64,000 nucleotides of DNA from Terriglobia bacterium (GTDB lineage: Bacteria > Acidobacteriota > Terriglobia > Terriglobales > Acidobacteriaceae). This document shows, in pieces, positions 9,049-24,447 of this stretch. A program made the translations under genes and the position numbers. Every line of letters begins with the position of its first letter. Within the stretch, counting starts at the first letter, position 1. The stretch lies in contig JAVUPY010000017.1 in assembly GCA_032252755.1 (NCBI GenBank), positions 1-64,000 of the forward strand, read 5' to 3'. The notes under the pieces were generated by a model. It had not been told where the DNA came from and made no database searches. It saw only the letters and a program-made list of their open reading frames with translations.

Positions 9049-9582
9049 TTATCCGAACTTTACGACCGGGGTCGTGTCGGTTTTCTTCTTGCCTTCCAGA
9101 AGACCGTTGATCAGGCCGAAGATCATCTTCGCCGGCGGCGGACAGCCCGGTACCGCAACATCTACCTTCACGAACTCCCGTAATGGACGTGCCGTCTTCA
9201 GCAGTGCTGGAACGCGGTCGGTCGGAACCACCTTGTTGCCCTGCGAGCCTTCGACGTAAACCCGCTGCAACAGTTTGCTTACCGGCACGGAATTGCGCAT
9301 TGCCGGAACGTTGCCGGTAACGGCGCAATCGCCCAACGCAATCAGGAGTTGGGTGCGGGCGCGTATCTTCTGGATCTTCGCGAGGTCGTCCTGCGAACTG
9401 ACCGCACCTTCAACCAGCGTGACGTCCACGTCCTCGGGAAACTCCTGCGCATCCACCAACGGCCCGTAGACGATGTCGATCTTGCGCGCCAGTTGGATGA
9501 TGGCGGCATCCATATCGAGTAGCGACATGTGACATCCAGAGCAGCCGTCCAGCCAGACGGTGGCGACTTTCACCTTCTTCAT
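9049..9582 (-). CDS. hoxY: [NiFe] hydrogenase small subunit, HoxY-like
   Basis: 177-aa short-type small subunit carrying the proximal [4Fe-4S] cluster. It begins MKKVKVATVWLDGCSGCH; Cys14, Cys17, a Cys in ALGDCAVTGN and one in VPGCPPP are the four expected ligands. The short form without the C-terminal medial/distal cluster domain and without a Tat signal is typical of group 3 cytoplasmic enzymes. The start at 9582 overlaps the hoxU stop as ATGA and has AGAGGAG upstream; the frame is open further to 9732 but that part only shadows hoxU. Partner of HoxH, receiving electrons from or giving them to HoxU and HoxF. Confidence 0.95.
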   Translation of the reverse strand: MKKVKVATVWLDGCSGCHMSLLDMDAAIIQLARKIDIVYGPLVDAQEFPEDVDVTLVEGAVSSQDDLAKIQKIRARTQLLIALGDCAVTGNVPAMRNSVPVSKLLQRVYVEGSQGNKVVPTDRVPALLKTARPLREFVKVDVAVPGCPPPAKMIFGLINGLLEGKKKTDTTPVVKFG

Positions 9583-10298
9583 GAGCGAACTCCTCTGCGG
9601 TGCACCAGCGAACTGATGTTGTCGTTCCGCTTCACCATCTCCTCCACTGCCCAACCCTTCTCGGCAAGCGCGCCCGTCGGACACGCTTGCACGCACTTGC
9701 CGCAATTCGTGCAACTGCGGGCATCGCTCCACTTCTGGTTCAGGTCGCTAACGATCCGTGAATGGATGCCGCGCGACGTCACCTCCCAAACGTGCGCGCC
9801 CTCGATCTCCGCGCACACCCGCACGCAGCGCGTGCAGAGAATACAGCGGTTGTGATCGAGCACGAAGCGCGGATGGGAAGCGTCGACCGACATTTTGGGG
9901 AAGTTGTACGCAAACCGAACCGTATCGATCCCCATCGCCGTCGCCAAACTCTGCAGTTCGCAGTGTCCGTTGGAGACGCACACCGCGCAGGTGTGATTCC
10001 TTTCGACAAAGAGGAGTTCCAGGGCCATCCGCCGATAGGCCGCCAGTTTCGGGGACTTCGTCGTTACCGACATACCGTCCTGGATTGGCGTGGTGCATGC
10101 GGGCAGCAATCGATTTACTCCCGCCACTTCGACAATACAGAGCCGGCACGCGCCTACGGGCGTCAAGCCCTCGAGATCGCAAAGGGTCGGGATGTATTTC
10201 CCGCTCGCCTTTGCAGCCTGGAGAATGGTCTGCCCTTCCAGCGCGGTAACCAGCTCGCCGTCAATTCGTATTGATAGTTTCTTTTGCGCCAAGGACAT
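9579..10298 (-). CDS. hoxU: Diaphorase iron-sulfur subunit, HoxU / NuoG-N-terminal-like
   Basis: 239-aa electron-wire subunit, equal to the N-terminal part of NuoG. Order of sites: a plant-type [2Fe-2S] domain (Cys40, Cys51, Cys54, Cys68), the His/Cys-ligated cluster motif HTCAVCVSNGHC (about 101-112), then two ferredoxin-type [4Fe-4S] sites, CILCTRCVRVC and CTNCGKCVQACP. It passes electrons between the flavin subunit and HoxY. The gene starts 8 bp after the fused hoxF, with a GAGAGGAGC ribosome-binding site, and overlaps hoxY by four bases. No deviation in the cluster motifs is visible. Confidence 0.94.
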   Translation of the reverse strand: MSLAQKKLSIRIDGELVTALEGQTILQAAKASGKYIPTLCDLEGLTPVGACRLCIVEVAGVNRLLPACTTPIQDGMSVTTKSPKLAAYRRMALELLFVERNHTCAVCVSNGHCELQSLATAMGIDTVRFAYNFPKMSVDASHPRFVLDHNRCILCTRCVRVCAEIEGAHVWEVTSRGIHSRIVSDLNQKWSDARSCTNCGKCVQACPTGALAEKGWAVEEMVKRNDNISSLVHRRGVRS

Positions 10299-10306
10299 GC
10301 TCCTCT

Positions 10307-13300
10307 CTAGCTGATGTTGCTTTCCAACTCGATGTCACAACGGAGGCAGCGGCACGCCTCATCCAGAGCCTCCTCATGCGTCAGGCCCAGCACGACTTCG
10401 TCCGCGGAGCGTTGTCGCTTCGCAACCGCGAGCGTATGGCCGTGGTGGCGATGGTTGGGACTCGGTTCCTCCGGCAGCTCCTGCGAATAGGCAATGGCCG
10501 GAAACAGCCGGCTCCAGCGATTCGTTTCCATCAGTTGGAAATCGATGTTGCGTGCCACCTGCTTGCCATAAGCCATTGCATTCGAAACGTTGGAGGCGCC
10601 GGTTACGACATCGCCGCCGGCGTAGAACCTCGGCCGGCTCGTCGCCAGCGTGTACCGGTCGACCTCGATAGTGCCGCTCTGCTTCAGGCTCAGACCCGAA
10701 GCACGTGCGAAATCCAGGTCCACGCTTTCTCCGATTGCGAAGATCACCGAATCGCACTCGTAGCGCGAGATCTCGTCCGTCAGCACCGGCTTGCGACGAC
10801 CTGAGGTGTCGTACCCGCCCAGCCGCGTCTTGACGAACTCAATCGCCTTTACTCGGCCCTTTGGATCGCCGAGCACGCGGTGCGGCGCGGCCAGGAAGAC
10901 AAACCTTGCACCTTCTTCCTTCGCCGCCCGTGTCTCTTCTTCGATAGCGGGCATGTCTTTTTGTGTGCGGCGGTAGAACACAGTGACTTCAGCTCCAGAA
11001 CGCAACGCGGTTCGTGCCGAATCAATGGCCGCATTACCCCCGCCGATAATTGCGACCTTCTTTCCAAGTGAAATCGGCTCGCCCCGTGCGACCGTTTCGA
11101 GGTACAGCAGCGCCGGGTGAACTCCTTGCAGCTCCGTTCCGGCCTGGTACACCGACGATTCTTTCCACGTACCGATGGAGATGAACACGGAGTCGAATCG
11201 GTCATCCAGTTCGTTGAGGGAAAGGTCGGTGCCAATCCGCGTGTTGAACACGAACTTGACGCCGAGCCGCTCGATCAATTCGATCTCGCGATGCAGCACC
11301 GACTTCGGCAAACGGTATTCCGGCAATGCGAAACGCAACATACCGCCGGCCTCCGCCTTCCCTTCAAACACGGTCACCTCGTGTCCCAGCAGCGCAAGAT
11401 AGAACGCGGCGGTCAGACCAGCCGGGCCTGCACCGACCACTGCGATCTTCCTGCCGGTCGGCTCCAGTTTGCGCGCAACGACCTTCCCTGCCATTTCTTC
11501 GAAACGATCCGAAAGGAAGATTGAATCGGCAATGAAGCGGTGTACTTCCCGCATGTTCACCGATTCATCGATGGTCTGGCGCCGGCAACGTTCGTCGCAC
11601 GGGTGCTGGCACACTCGTCCCGTGGACGCCGGCAGCGGATTCTCCAGAATCACCGCCTCAAACGCTTCGTCCAGCCGCCCTTCCTTGTAAAGCTGCAGGA
11701 ACCGGGGGATGTTCATGTGCAGCGGGCAACTGTTCTCACACGGCGAGACTGCCAGTTCCGTGCAAACTCCTGCCTGGCAGCGGCGCGCCACAATGTGGTC
11801 CTCGAATTCGTCGTGGAAGTGCCGCAGCGTCGTCAGTACCGGATTCGGCGCCGTCTGGCCTAGTCCGCACAACGAACAATCACGAATGAAGCGACTCAGC
11901 TCGTCCAGCAGTTCAAGGTGGTGCATGGTTCCCGCGCCCTGCGTGATTCGGTTCAAGATGCGCAGGCACTTGTCGAGTCCCACGCGGCACGGAATGCACT
12001 TACCGCACGACTCCGAGTGGGTGAATTCGATGAAGTACCGCGCCACGTCCACCATGCAGTTGTCTTCATCCATCACCACCATGCCGCCCGACCCCATGAT
12101 CGACCCAAGGTGCGCGAGGCTTTCGTAATCCACCGGCGTATCGAACATTTCCACCGGAATCGTTCCGCCAGACGGACCGCCCGTCTGGATCGCCCTGACC
12201 TCACGTCCGCCAGCACCGCCCTCACCAATGTCGTAGACAAATGTTTTCAGCGGCGTCCCGAGCGGCATCTCGACCAGGCCGGTATTGTTGACCTTTCCAA
12301 CGAGCGAGAATACTTTCGTCCCCGAACTTTTCGGGCTGCCCGTCTCCGTGAACCACGCCGGGCCCTTCATGATGATCGGCGACACGTTGTACCAGGTCTC
12401 GACGTTGTTGATGTTGGTCGGATATCCCCATAAACCGTGCTGCGCAGGATACGGTGGACGTGGTCGCGGCCGCCCCGCCTGGCTCTCGAGAGAGGCGATC
12501 AGGGCCGTCTCTTCGCCGCAGACAAACGCTCCCGCACCCTCGACCACCTCGATATCAAAATTAAATCCGCGCCCCAGGATGTTCTCGCCCAACATGCCGT
12601 ACTCGCGTGCCTGCTCGATCGCGCGGTTCAGACGGTGAACCGCCAGCGGATACTCGGCGCGGACATAAACGATTCCTTGCGTCGCACCCATCACGTATCC
12701 ACCGATGATCATGCCTTCGAGCATCGAATGCGGATCGCTCTCGATCTCGTTGCGATTCATGTACGCGCCCGGATCGCCCTCGTCGGCGTTGCAGATGATG
12801 TACTTGCGATCCGCCTTCGCCTTCGCCAGGTACTCCCACTTGTTACCGGTCAGGAACCCCGCGCCACCACGTCCTCGCAGCTTCGCCGCCTTAATCTGCT
12901 CAATCACCATCTCCGGACGGCCTTCGATCAGAACTTTGTAGAGTGCCTGGTATCCACCGACTGCGATGTACTCCTCAATGTCATCGGGATTGATGAGTCC
13001 GGAGTTGCGCAGCACGATCTTCTTCTGGCCCTTGAAGAACGCGACATCGTTCCACGACGGCACTTCCGGATATCCGCGCCCGTATTTGACGTGCGCGCTG
13101 ATGTGGTCCCACTCCTCGATCTTGCAGTAAACAAGGTCGGGCGTGATCTTACCCGTCATCAGATCGTGCAGAATACGGCCCGCATCGTTGGCCTGAACCT
13201 TGCGCAGCATCACCAGCGGATTTCCGGGCAGCCATACGTTTACCAGGGGCTCCTGGCAACACGCCCCAAAACATCCCACGCCGGCCAGAACGATGTTCGC

Positions 13301-13468
13301 TCCGCTGCGATCGATGGCTTCGGCGAAAGCGTGGTATACGCCTTCGGCGCCGTTGCCGCGCCCGCACGTCCCCATGCTGACCGCGATGCGCGGTGTCGAG
13401 GGGACGAGTTTAGCCAGCCCCCCTTCGCGCACGCTGCTGAATGCGCCTATATCTTGTATGCGCGGCAT
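10307..13468 (-). CDS. hoxF: HoxF/NuoF-type NADH diaphorase fused to a GltD/NfnB-type flavoprotein
   Basis: 1053-aa fusion. Residues 1-560 are a HoxF/NuoF-like diaphorase: an N-terminal thioredoxin-like domain with Cys35, Cys66, Cys70 and Cys71, the FMN/NADH glycine-rich loop RGRGGAGFLTG (198-208), NADEGDPGAY, and the [4Fe-4S] motif ESCGKCIPC with Cys488, 491, 494 and probably 534. Residues 565-1053 are a GltD/NfnB-like oxidoreductase: Cys577/581 and Cys620/624/628 for its N-terminal cluster, FAD loop VVGAGPAGL (677-685), a second dinucleotide loop IIGGGNAAIDSAR, and a terminal EACRCLRC cysteine group. Normal HoxF is about 530-600 aa, so the second half is an added module. It gives the complex two flavin and two pyridine-nucleotide sites. 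The start overlaps the hoxE stop (TGATG). The fusion is read directly; bifurcation is inference. Confidence 0.93.
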   Translation of the reverse strand: MPRIQDIGAFSSVREGGLAKLVPSTPRIAVSMGTCGRGNGAEGVYHAFAEAIDRSGANIVLAGVGCFGACCQEPLVNVWLPGNPLVMLRKVQANDAGRILHDLMTGKITPDLVYCKIEEWDHISAHVKYGRGYPEVPSWNDVAFFKGQKKIVLRNSGLINPDDIEEYIAVGGYQALYKVLIEGRPEMVIEQIKAAKLRGRGGAGFLTGNKWEYLAKAKADRKYIICNADEGDPGAYMNRNEIESDPHSMLEGMIIGGYVMGATQGIVYVRAEYPLAVHRLNRAIEQAREYGMLGENILGRGFNFDIEVVEGAGAFVCGEETALIASLESQAGRPRPRPPYPAQHGLWGYPTNINNVETWYNVSPIIMKGPAWFTETGSPKSSGTKVFSLVGKVNNTGLVEMPLGTPLKTFVYDIGEGGAGGREVRAIQTGGPSGGTIPVEMFDTPVDYESLAHLGSIMGSGGMVVMDEDNCMVDVARYFIEFTHSESCGKCIPCRVGLDKCLRILNRITQGAGTMHHLELLDELSRFIRDCSLCGLGQTAPNPVLTTLRHFHDEFEDHIVARRCQAGVCTELAVSPCENSCPLHMNIPRFLQLYKEGRLDEAFEAVILENPLPASTGRVCQHPCDERCRRQTIDESVNMREVHRFIADSIFLSDRFEEMAGKVVARKLEPTGRKIAVVGAGPAGLTAAFYLALLGHEVTVFEGKAEAGGMLRFALPEYRLPKSVLHREIELIERLGVKFVFNTRIGTDLSLNELDDRFDSVFISIGTWKESSVYQAGTELQGVHPALLYLETVARGEPISLGKKVAIIGGGNAAIDSARTALRSGAEVTVFYRRTQKDMPAIEEETRAAKEEGARFVFLAAPHRVLGDPKGRVKAIEFVKTRLGGYDTSGRRKPVLTDEISRYECDSVIFAIGESVDLDFARASGLSLKQSGTIEVDRYTLATSRPRFYAGGDVVTGASNVSNAMAYGKQVARNIDFQLMETNRWSRLFPAIAYSQELPEEPSPNHRHHGHTLAVAKRQRSADEVVLGLTHEEALDEACRCLRCDIELESNIS

Positions 13469-14004
13469 CAGTCGTTCTCCCGCTCGACGTTTCGGATCTC
13501 GCGTTGCAAGGTCCGTTCATTGACGTGGCTGCAGATGCGATGGTTGACCTCGACTACCGGTGCCAGTGCGCATTGCCCGAAGCACGCTACCGTCCGCACC
13601 GTAAACTTTCCATCCGCCGTCGTCAGTTGGATCTTGTCCCCTTCCATCTCCGTCGAGTCTTCCATCGGAAGACCGAGTTCCAGCCGAACACTCTGCAGCA
13701 GGTTCCGAGAGCCGCGCGTATGACAAGCCGTCCCGCGGCAGATGCAGATCGTGTTGTCGCCCTGCGGGTCCAGGTTGAATAAGGAATAGAACGTGCCAAC
13801 GCTGAAAATTTGCGAAAGCGGAATCTCCATCTTCGTCGCGATGTACTTCAGCGTATCGAGAGGAAGGTACTTATGAGGATTGTGGTCCTGCGCCGCCTGG
13901 AGAATCGCCAGCAGGGCTCCCGGCCGTTCGCTATTTTTCGCGATCACCTGGTCTAGAAAAGCCTGCTCGGCAGTATCCAAACGGTCTTCTACGAGTGCGG
14001 GCAT
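13468..14004 (-). CDS. hoxE: Diaphorase small subunit, HoxE / NuoE-like
   Basis: Thioredoxin-fold [2Fe-2S] subunit of 178 aa that pairs with HoxF. The cluster ligands are visible as CRGTACH (Cx4C) and CFGQC (Cx3C); the N-terminal helical part IFSVGTFYSLFNL is typical of NuoE. The start at 14004 has AAAGGAG at ideal spacing and was preferred to an upstream ATG at 14034. First gene of the hydrogenase operon, so its promoter should lie in 14005-14523. The presence of hoxE together with FUYH points to a five-subunit NAD-linked enzyme rather than the four-subunit Ralstonia type. Confidence 0.94.
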   Translation of the reverse strand: MPALVEDRLDTAEQAFLDQVIAKNSERPGALLAILQAAQDHNPHKYLPLDTLKYIATKMEIPLSQIFSVGTFYSLFNLDPQGDNTICICRGTACHTRGSRNLLQSVRLELGLPMEDSTEMEGDKIQLTTADGKFTVRTVACFGQCALAPVVEVNHRICSHVNERTLQREIRNVEREND

Positions 14005-14523
14005 GGCACTCCTTTCGAGAGACCAGCACGACATTGTGCGTGCCTTGAAATGCTGTTATCGGCGGATGAGTCGGCCAGATTTAGCCTGCTAGAAGCCTCG
14101 ATCCGTAGTTACGCGTTCCCACTGGGGAACCAAACCGCGCATCAGCACACGCGGGCACAAACGCGAACCCGTCTTTCGCCTGAACTGTTATTCGGGCCGC
14201 GGTCGGGACGATTCTGCGAATCGTCGTTGGCATTGGACTGTCTCGAATTGCGCCCCGGAGCGATGCTTCCACCCGAGGGGTAAACCGTTATGAGCCAACT
14301 AAAAGGATGGCGAATAAAAAACAGCTACTTAAATCCATGAATGCAACACTAATTATGAATGCACTACTAGGTTGGCGATATGCCGAGTACATGGCAGTGA
14401 TACCCGTCACATCGAGGGGTGCTTCGTTCCCATCTTTGCAGGGGGATCCCATATTCGCGCGCCTTGGCAGTTCCAGCAGCCCTGTTAACTCATTCCGCCG
14501 AAGAAGTTGCGTCTACCACGTTC
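14005..14523 (-). other. Intergenic region upstream of the hox operon
   Basis: 519 bp between hoxE and the MscS gene, both on the minus strand. It should contain the hox promoter, but I see no strong -35/-10 pair and no sigma-54 GG/GC pair. A small hairpin (GCACG/CGTGC) lies at about 14025-14043. The part 14290-14400 is clearly richer in A+T than its surroundings and has repeated ATGAATGCA words. ORFs here are short and not convincing. Confidence 0.5.
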
Positions 14524-16341
14524 TTACCTGGCCGCCGCTCTCTCTCCGTGCAACAAGTCCGCGATTTCCCGGTACAGCTTCGTCTTCATTTCGTACCGTT
14601 CCTGCGCCCGCGTGATGTACCGCACTGTAACCGTGATCCCGGCGCCCGCGGGCCGCACGTTAATGGCTGGCGAAAGACTGAACGATTGTGATTGTGCCGG
14701 ATAACCGCTCGTTGCCCGACGCCACTCCTGCTCAGCCTGACGTGTGTTCTCTGCCAACTGACCGGTGACCAGATCCGTAATCGCGTCGCGGATCTGGTGC
14801 GGGTTCTTTCCCGTCGGCACGTCAACTTCAAGCGAATCCCATGTCCACTGTCCGGCGGTCGAAAAATTGAAGTAGTGACCCTCGATCGCGAAACTGTTGA
14901 CGAAGGTCACGCGGCGTCCGGTGGGATGCCCAACATCGGCGGACTCACCGGTCTCCAGCAACACAGTACGCATCAATCCGATCTCGACGACTTCTCCGCC
15001 GATTCCATTGATCTCCACCCAGTCGCCGACCCGAATGCCATTCTTTCCCATCAGGATGAACCAGCCGAAGAACGCGACAATGAAGTCCTTCAGTGCGACC
15101 GTCAGCCCGGCGCCCGCAAACGCCAATATCGTCGAAAGCTGTCCCGGCGAACCCAGGATCACCAGCAGCACCAGCAGCAACCCGATGGCCTGCACGACAA
15201 AGTGTCCGAGCAGCCTCATCGTCGCCATCCGACGCCGCTCTGACGCCAACTTCGTCGAGGCTCGATCCACCGCCACGTTTCCAGCAACGGTTCCCATGAC
15301 GATTAGTACGATCCACAGCAGCGACTGCAGCATGCCGTGCTGCATCGTGCGATCGCGCGATGAGAGCAGTGCCAACCAGTCGCTATAGGACTGCGCCATC
15401 TGCTGCGCGTCCTGAATGCGCGCGTCGTATTCGGACAGCGTCTTGCGATCTTCGGACTCGTGCTGCAATAGGGCGAGTTTCGCCTTGTTCTGTTCTCTTG
15501 ACCCCTGCTTGCCTGGAGTCGCCGCCTGCTCAGGTGGTTGCGCCTGTTTCTGTTGCGCCAGTTGACTTACGTGCTCTTCCAGGGCGTCATGCTTTTTGTC
15601 GAGATCTGCCGCGAGATCGCTTGCCTGCTGCCGTGCAGCCTCGACTTGCGCGCACTTGTCGCGAAGGTGCCGCCAGCCACGAATCTGCCCGACTAGCGTC
15701 CCCGCGACTTGGTAACTCTCGGCTTTCGACAGCCATACCTGAGCGGGGTTTGTGTTCGTATCCGTGTGTTGCGTCGCTTCGTGGTTCGCGAAGGCTCGCT
15801 GGATACGGCTCTGCTGGTCGCCGCCAGAGCGCATCAGGTCCAGTTTAGAGTCCTCCAACTCTCCCTGGTGAAGCGCCAGTTCCGCCTGCAGCAATTGCAC
15901 TTCGTCCTGCAGTTCGTCGGCGCGATCGCCCTTCGCAGCGGCAGCAGCCGCCGTCAACTGCTTGATCTTGTCCTGATCATCCTTGACCTGGTCTTCCAGC
16001 GAGCGAATCTGTTGCCGCAGTTGCTTCACCGCCGGGGTCTCAGCCGGTGGGTGTACCTTCGCGTCCCGCAGGGCTGAGGCAAACGCCAGGTCCACCTCGT
16101 TGTCCGCAAGTCGCTGCGCACTGCGCACCAGACGCAATTCGTCTCGGGTCTCGGTAATTTTTTCCAGTTGCTGTGCCGTCTGCAGCGGCCGCTGGTTCAC
16201 GATTCTCGAAATCGGAACGATCGCCGAGTTCCGTCGCGGCTGCGGTGACTGCTCCGCCCCGGTGTACCAAAGCCCCGCGCAAATCGCGATTACCAGCAGG
16301 AACAGGAAGATGAATGCAAGTTTCTCGCGCCCTTTTTCCAT
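14524..16341 (-). CDS. MscS-family mechanosensitive channel with long periplasmic coiled coil
   Basis: 605-aa inner-membrane protein. An N-terminal membrane helix (residues 8-25) is followed by ~300 residues rich in Gln, Glu, Asp and Lys that read as coiled coil (for example LRQQIRSLEDQVKDDQDKIK). Three or so further membrane segments lie at about 335-435, and then the MscS pore and beta domain: GAGLTVALKDFIVAFFGWF, VGDWVEINGIGGEVVEIGL and FVNSFAIEGHYFNFS. The layout resembles large MscS relatives (MscK/YbdG-like) rather than the 286-aa E. coli MscS. It would release solutes under hypo-osmotic shock or sense tension. Next upstream is a sensor kinase gene, 127 bp away; no operon link is evident. 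Confidence 0.88.
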   Translation of the reverse strand: MEKGREKLAFIFLFLLVIAICAGLWYTGAEQSPQPRRNSAIVPISRIVNQRPLQTAQQLEKITETRDELRLVRSAQRLADNEVDLAFASALRDAKVHPPAETPAVKQLRQQIRSLEDQVKDDQDKIKQLTAAAAAAKGDRADELQDEVQLLQAELALHQGELEDSKLDLMRSGGDQQSRIQRAFANHEATQHTDTNTNPAQVWLSKAESYQVAGTLVGQIRGWRHLRDKCAQVEAARQQASDLAADLDKKHDALEEHVSQLAQQKQAQPPEQAATPGKQGSREQNKAKLALLQHESEDRKTLSEYDARIQDAQQMAQSYSDWLALLSSRDRTMQHGMLQSLLWIVLIVMGTVAGNVAVDRASTKLASERRRMATMRLLGHFVVQAIGLLLVLLVILGSPGQLSTILAFAGAGLTVALKDFIVAFFGWFILMGKNGIRVGDWVEINGIGGEVVEIGLMRTVLLETGESADVGHPTGRRVTFVNSFAIEGHYFNFSTAGQWTWDSLEVDVPTGKNPHQIRDAITDLVTGQLAENTRQAEQEWRRATSGYPAQSQSFSLSPAINVRPAGAGITVTVRYITRAQERYEMKTKLYREIADLLHGERAAAR

Positions 16342-16468
16342 GCTCTGAGTAGAAGTGCTTCGTTTCAGGATAGAGTGAGTTTAACCCGGAACAGGAACTG
16401 CAATTTGGGGGCCGATTGCGCAGAGGGTTACGAAAGACGGAGCACAGCGGAGAATGGGTGAGCGGCTC

Positions 16469-18580
16469 TCAACCGGTGGTGCCGTCCCGCGCCTCGGCAG
16501 CATCTGCCGCGGCAACTATCGGCGCTTCTACTGCCCCGCGCGTCACCGCTTGCGTCTTCTGCATTACCTCAATGGGCATCACGGACGGCACGAACACAGA
16601 AAACAGCGTTCCCGATCGGCCCGGTTCGACCGTGCTGCGGGCCCGTATCAGTCCGCCTTGCTTCTGCACGATACCTTGAGATACCCACAAGCCCAGTCCG
16701 GTGCCCTTCTCACCCTTGGTCGTAAAGAACGGTTCGAAAAGCTTTTCGCGATCCTGCGGGGCAATGCCGGGGCCCCGGTCCGCCACGACCACGCGAACTC
16801 CGCGTTTACCCGTACGCGGATGCCTGCATGACCGCACCGACAGCATCAGTTCGCCTTCAATGGGCAACGCATCAATAGCGTTGAGAACCAGGTTGCTGAA
16901 CACCTGTCTCAGCTCTCCGGGGAAGTTCAGAATTTCACCGTCGCTCCGGTATCGTCTTGTTACCCGCAGAGACTTGTCCAATACCTGTCGCGCGTAGAGT
17001 TCGAGTACGCTGTCCAGCACTTCCTCGAGCCGCACCGGGATCGGGTTGGCAGCCTCGCGGTAGAACGAGAGCGTATTCCTCGCAATCTGCGAGACGCGTC
17101 CCAACTCTGCCGCTGCAAGGTCAACGTATCGTTGATGAATCTCGTCCAACCCACTCGTCTGCAAGAGGTAAAGGAGGTTCGTCACCGCAGACAGCGGGTT
17201 ATTAATCTCATGCGCCAGCGTCCCTGCGATGCGCCCAGCGGCCGCCAATTTCTCCGAGCGCCGCAATGCCTCTTCGATCAGCATCCGCTCGGAAATATCG
17301 AGCAATGTGATTACACATCCAACTGCATGGCCCGAATCGGACAGAATCCGGCCGGCACCCATCAATAACCTCACACCTTCGCCACCTGGTTTGGCCAGAA
17401 TGACTTCCGAACTCTGGTGAGTGGTCCCGGCCAGGACCTGTCGTGCATGGAAACGCGCCGGCCGGTCTCCCGGATTCACTAGTTCAAGTGGCAGCACATC
17501 GTCGAAATACTGGAACTGTGGATTACCCCCGCAGATTTTCTCCAACGACCGGCTTGAAAGGATGATTCGTCCCTCTTCGTCGCATACTGCGATTCCCGAG
17601 CTCGCGTGTTCCAGCATCAGCCGCGAAAGCCGGCCCTCCGCAACGATCTGCTCGTTTCGCTTGTGGTGCCGCAGGTCGGTCACAACCATGGCGATCGCCT
17701 GCAGATCCTCGCTCGAAAACGGACTCATCGCCACTTGCACGGGGATGCGTTCTCCGGCGGTCGATTGTATTTCGATTTCGGCTACAACTCGTTCGCGCAG
17801 ACTCTGGCCGAACATTCCAACGAAGGCGCTCAGGTGCCCGGGCGCGATGAAGGCCTCGATGGGAGCCCCCAGCAGTTCCTTGGCCGACCCTTGAATCATC
17901 TCTGCAAAGCGGTTGTTGCAGTACAGTATGTTTCCGTCGCGGGCCAGCGTAACCGCCCCTTCTGCCATCGCCGCCACGAAATCCGGCGTCGCTCCCAAAC
18001 GCCCTGCAAGCTGGTCGCGCTTCTTTTCCGCCTTCGTGCGTTGGCGGATCTCCTGCTCCAGTTTGGCATTGGCTTCCAGGGTTGCCGCGAGCGCCTCTTC
18101 CAGTTTGGCGCTATTGGCTTGCATTGCCGCACCGTACCGTCGTAGCATTTCGTTCTTCTTCGCCAGCTCAACGAAGATGCGCACCTTCGACCGAAGCACG
18201 TCGGGATCGACCGGCTTAAGAAGATAGTCCACCGCCCCAGCCTTGTAGCCCTGCAGCATTTGGCTGTTTTCGGTTCCCAATCCGGTCAGGAAGATAATTG
18301 GAGTGTGCTTGAAACGCTCGCGCGTGCGAATCGTCGCCGCCAATTCAAAGCCATCCATCTCTGGCATCATGACATCCAGAACGATGACTGCCGGATCAAC
18401 CTTCAACAAATGCTTTAAAGCAGCATTGGCATTGACGGCCGTCAGAATTTCTTCATCCAGAACTTCAAGGGCAGCTGCCATCGAATTGAGGACGTCGACA
18501 TTATCGTCCACCAATAAAATGGTGACTTTCGGCGTCTCCAACTCCTTCGGCTTGCGTCGAGTAACCGGGTCCATAGGCAC
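16469..18580 (-). CDS. Hybrid sensor: receiver domain, PAS domains, histidine kinase
   Basis: 703-aa cytoplasmic signalling protein. An N-terminal receiver domain (residues 18-135) has the acidic pair DD25-26, phospho-acceptor Asp69 (IVLDVMMPEMDG) and the conserved Lys in LLKPVD. A short coiled coil (150-195) leads to PAS-like domains at about 198-305 and 318-430, then HisKA with His457 (GTLAHEINNPLSAV) and an HATPase with NAIDALP, DRGPGI and GTGLGLWVS. Having the receiver first suggests it is driven by another kinase. It follows the poly-HAMP kinase by only 14 bp, so that kinase is the obvious partner. No membrane segment. The start is a GTG at 18580, with an ATG two codons later. Confidence 0.9.
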   Translation of the reverse strand: MPMDPVTRRKPKELETPKVTILLVDDNVDVLNSMAAALEVLDEEILTAVNANAALKHLLKVDPAVIVLDVMMPEMDGFELAATIRTRERFKHTPIIFLTGLGTENSQMLQGYKAGAVDYLLKPVDPDVLRSKVRIFVELAKKNEMLRRYGAAMQANSAKLEEALAATLEANAKLEQEIRQRTKAEKKRDQLAGRLGATPDFVAAMAEGAVTLARDGNILYCNNRFAEMIQGSAKELLGAPIEAFIAPGHLSAFVGMFGQSLRERVVAEIEIQSTAGERIPVQVAMSPFSSEDLQAIAMVVTDLRHHKRNEQIVAEGRLSRLMLEHASSGIAVCDEEGRIILSSRSLEKICGGNPQFQYFDDVLPLELVNPGDRPARFHARQVLAGTTHQSSEVILAKPGGEGVRLLMGAGRILSDSGHAVGCVITLLDISERMLIEEALRRSEKLAAAGRIAGTLAHEINNPLSAVTNLLYLLQTSGLDEIHQRYVDLAAAELGRVSQIARNTLSFYREAANPIPVRLEEVLDSVLELYARQVLDKSLRVTRRYRSDGEILNFPGELRQVFSNLVLNAIDALPIEGELMLSVRSCRHPRTGKRGVRVVVADRGPGIAPQDREKLFEPFFTTKGEKGTGLGLWVSQGIVQKQGGLIRARSTVEPGRSGTLFSVFVPSVMPIEVMQKTQAVTRGAVEAPIVAAADAAEARDGTTG

Positions 18581-18594
18581 TTAAGGTTCGAATC

Positions 18595-24447
<5,853 letters not shown>

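Noticed and set aside
14307-14615. ORF starting MANKKQLLKSMNATLIMNALL on the plus strand
   Set aside because: The AAAGG is directly adjacent to the ATG, the second half is antisense to the MscS gene, and the composition changes abruptly in the middle.
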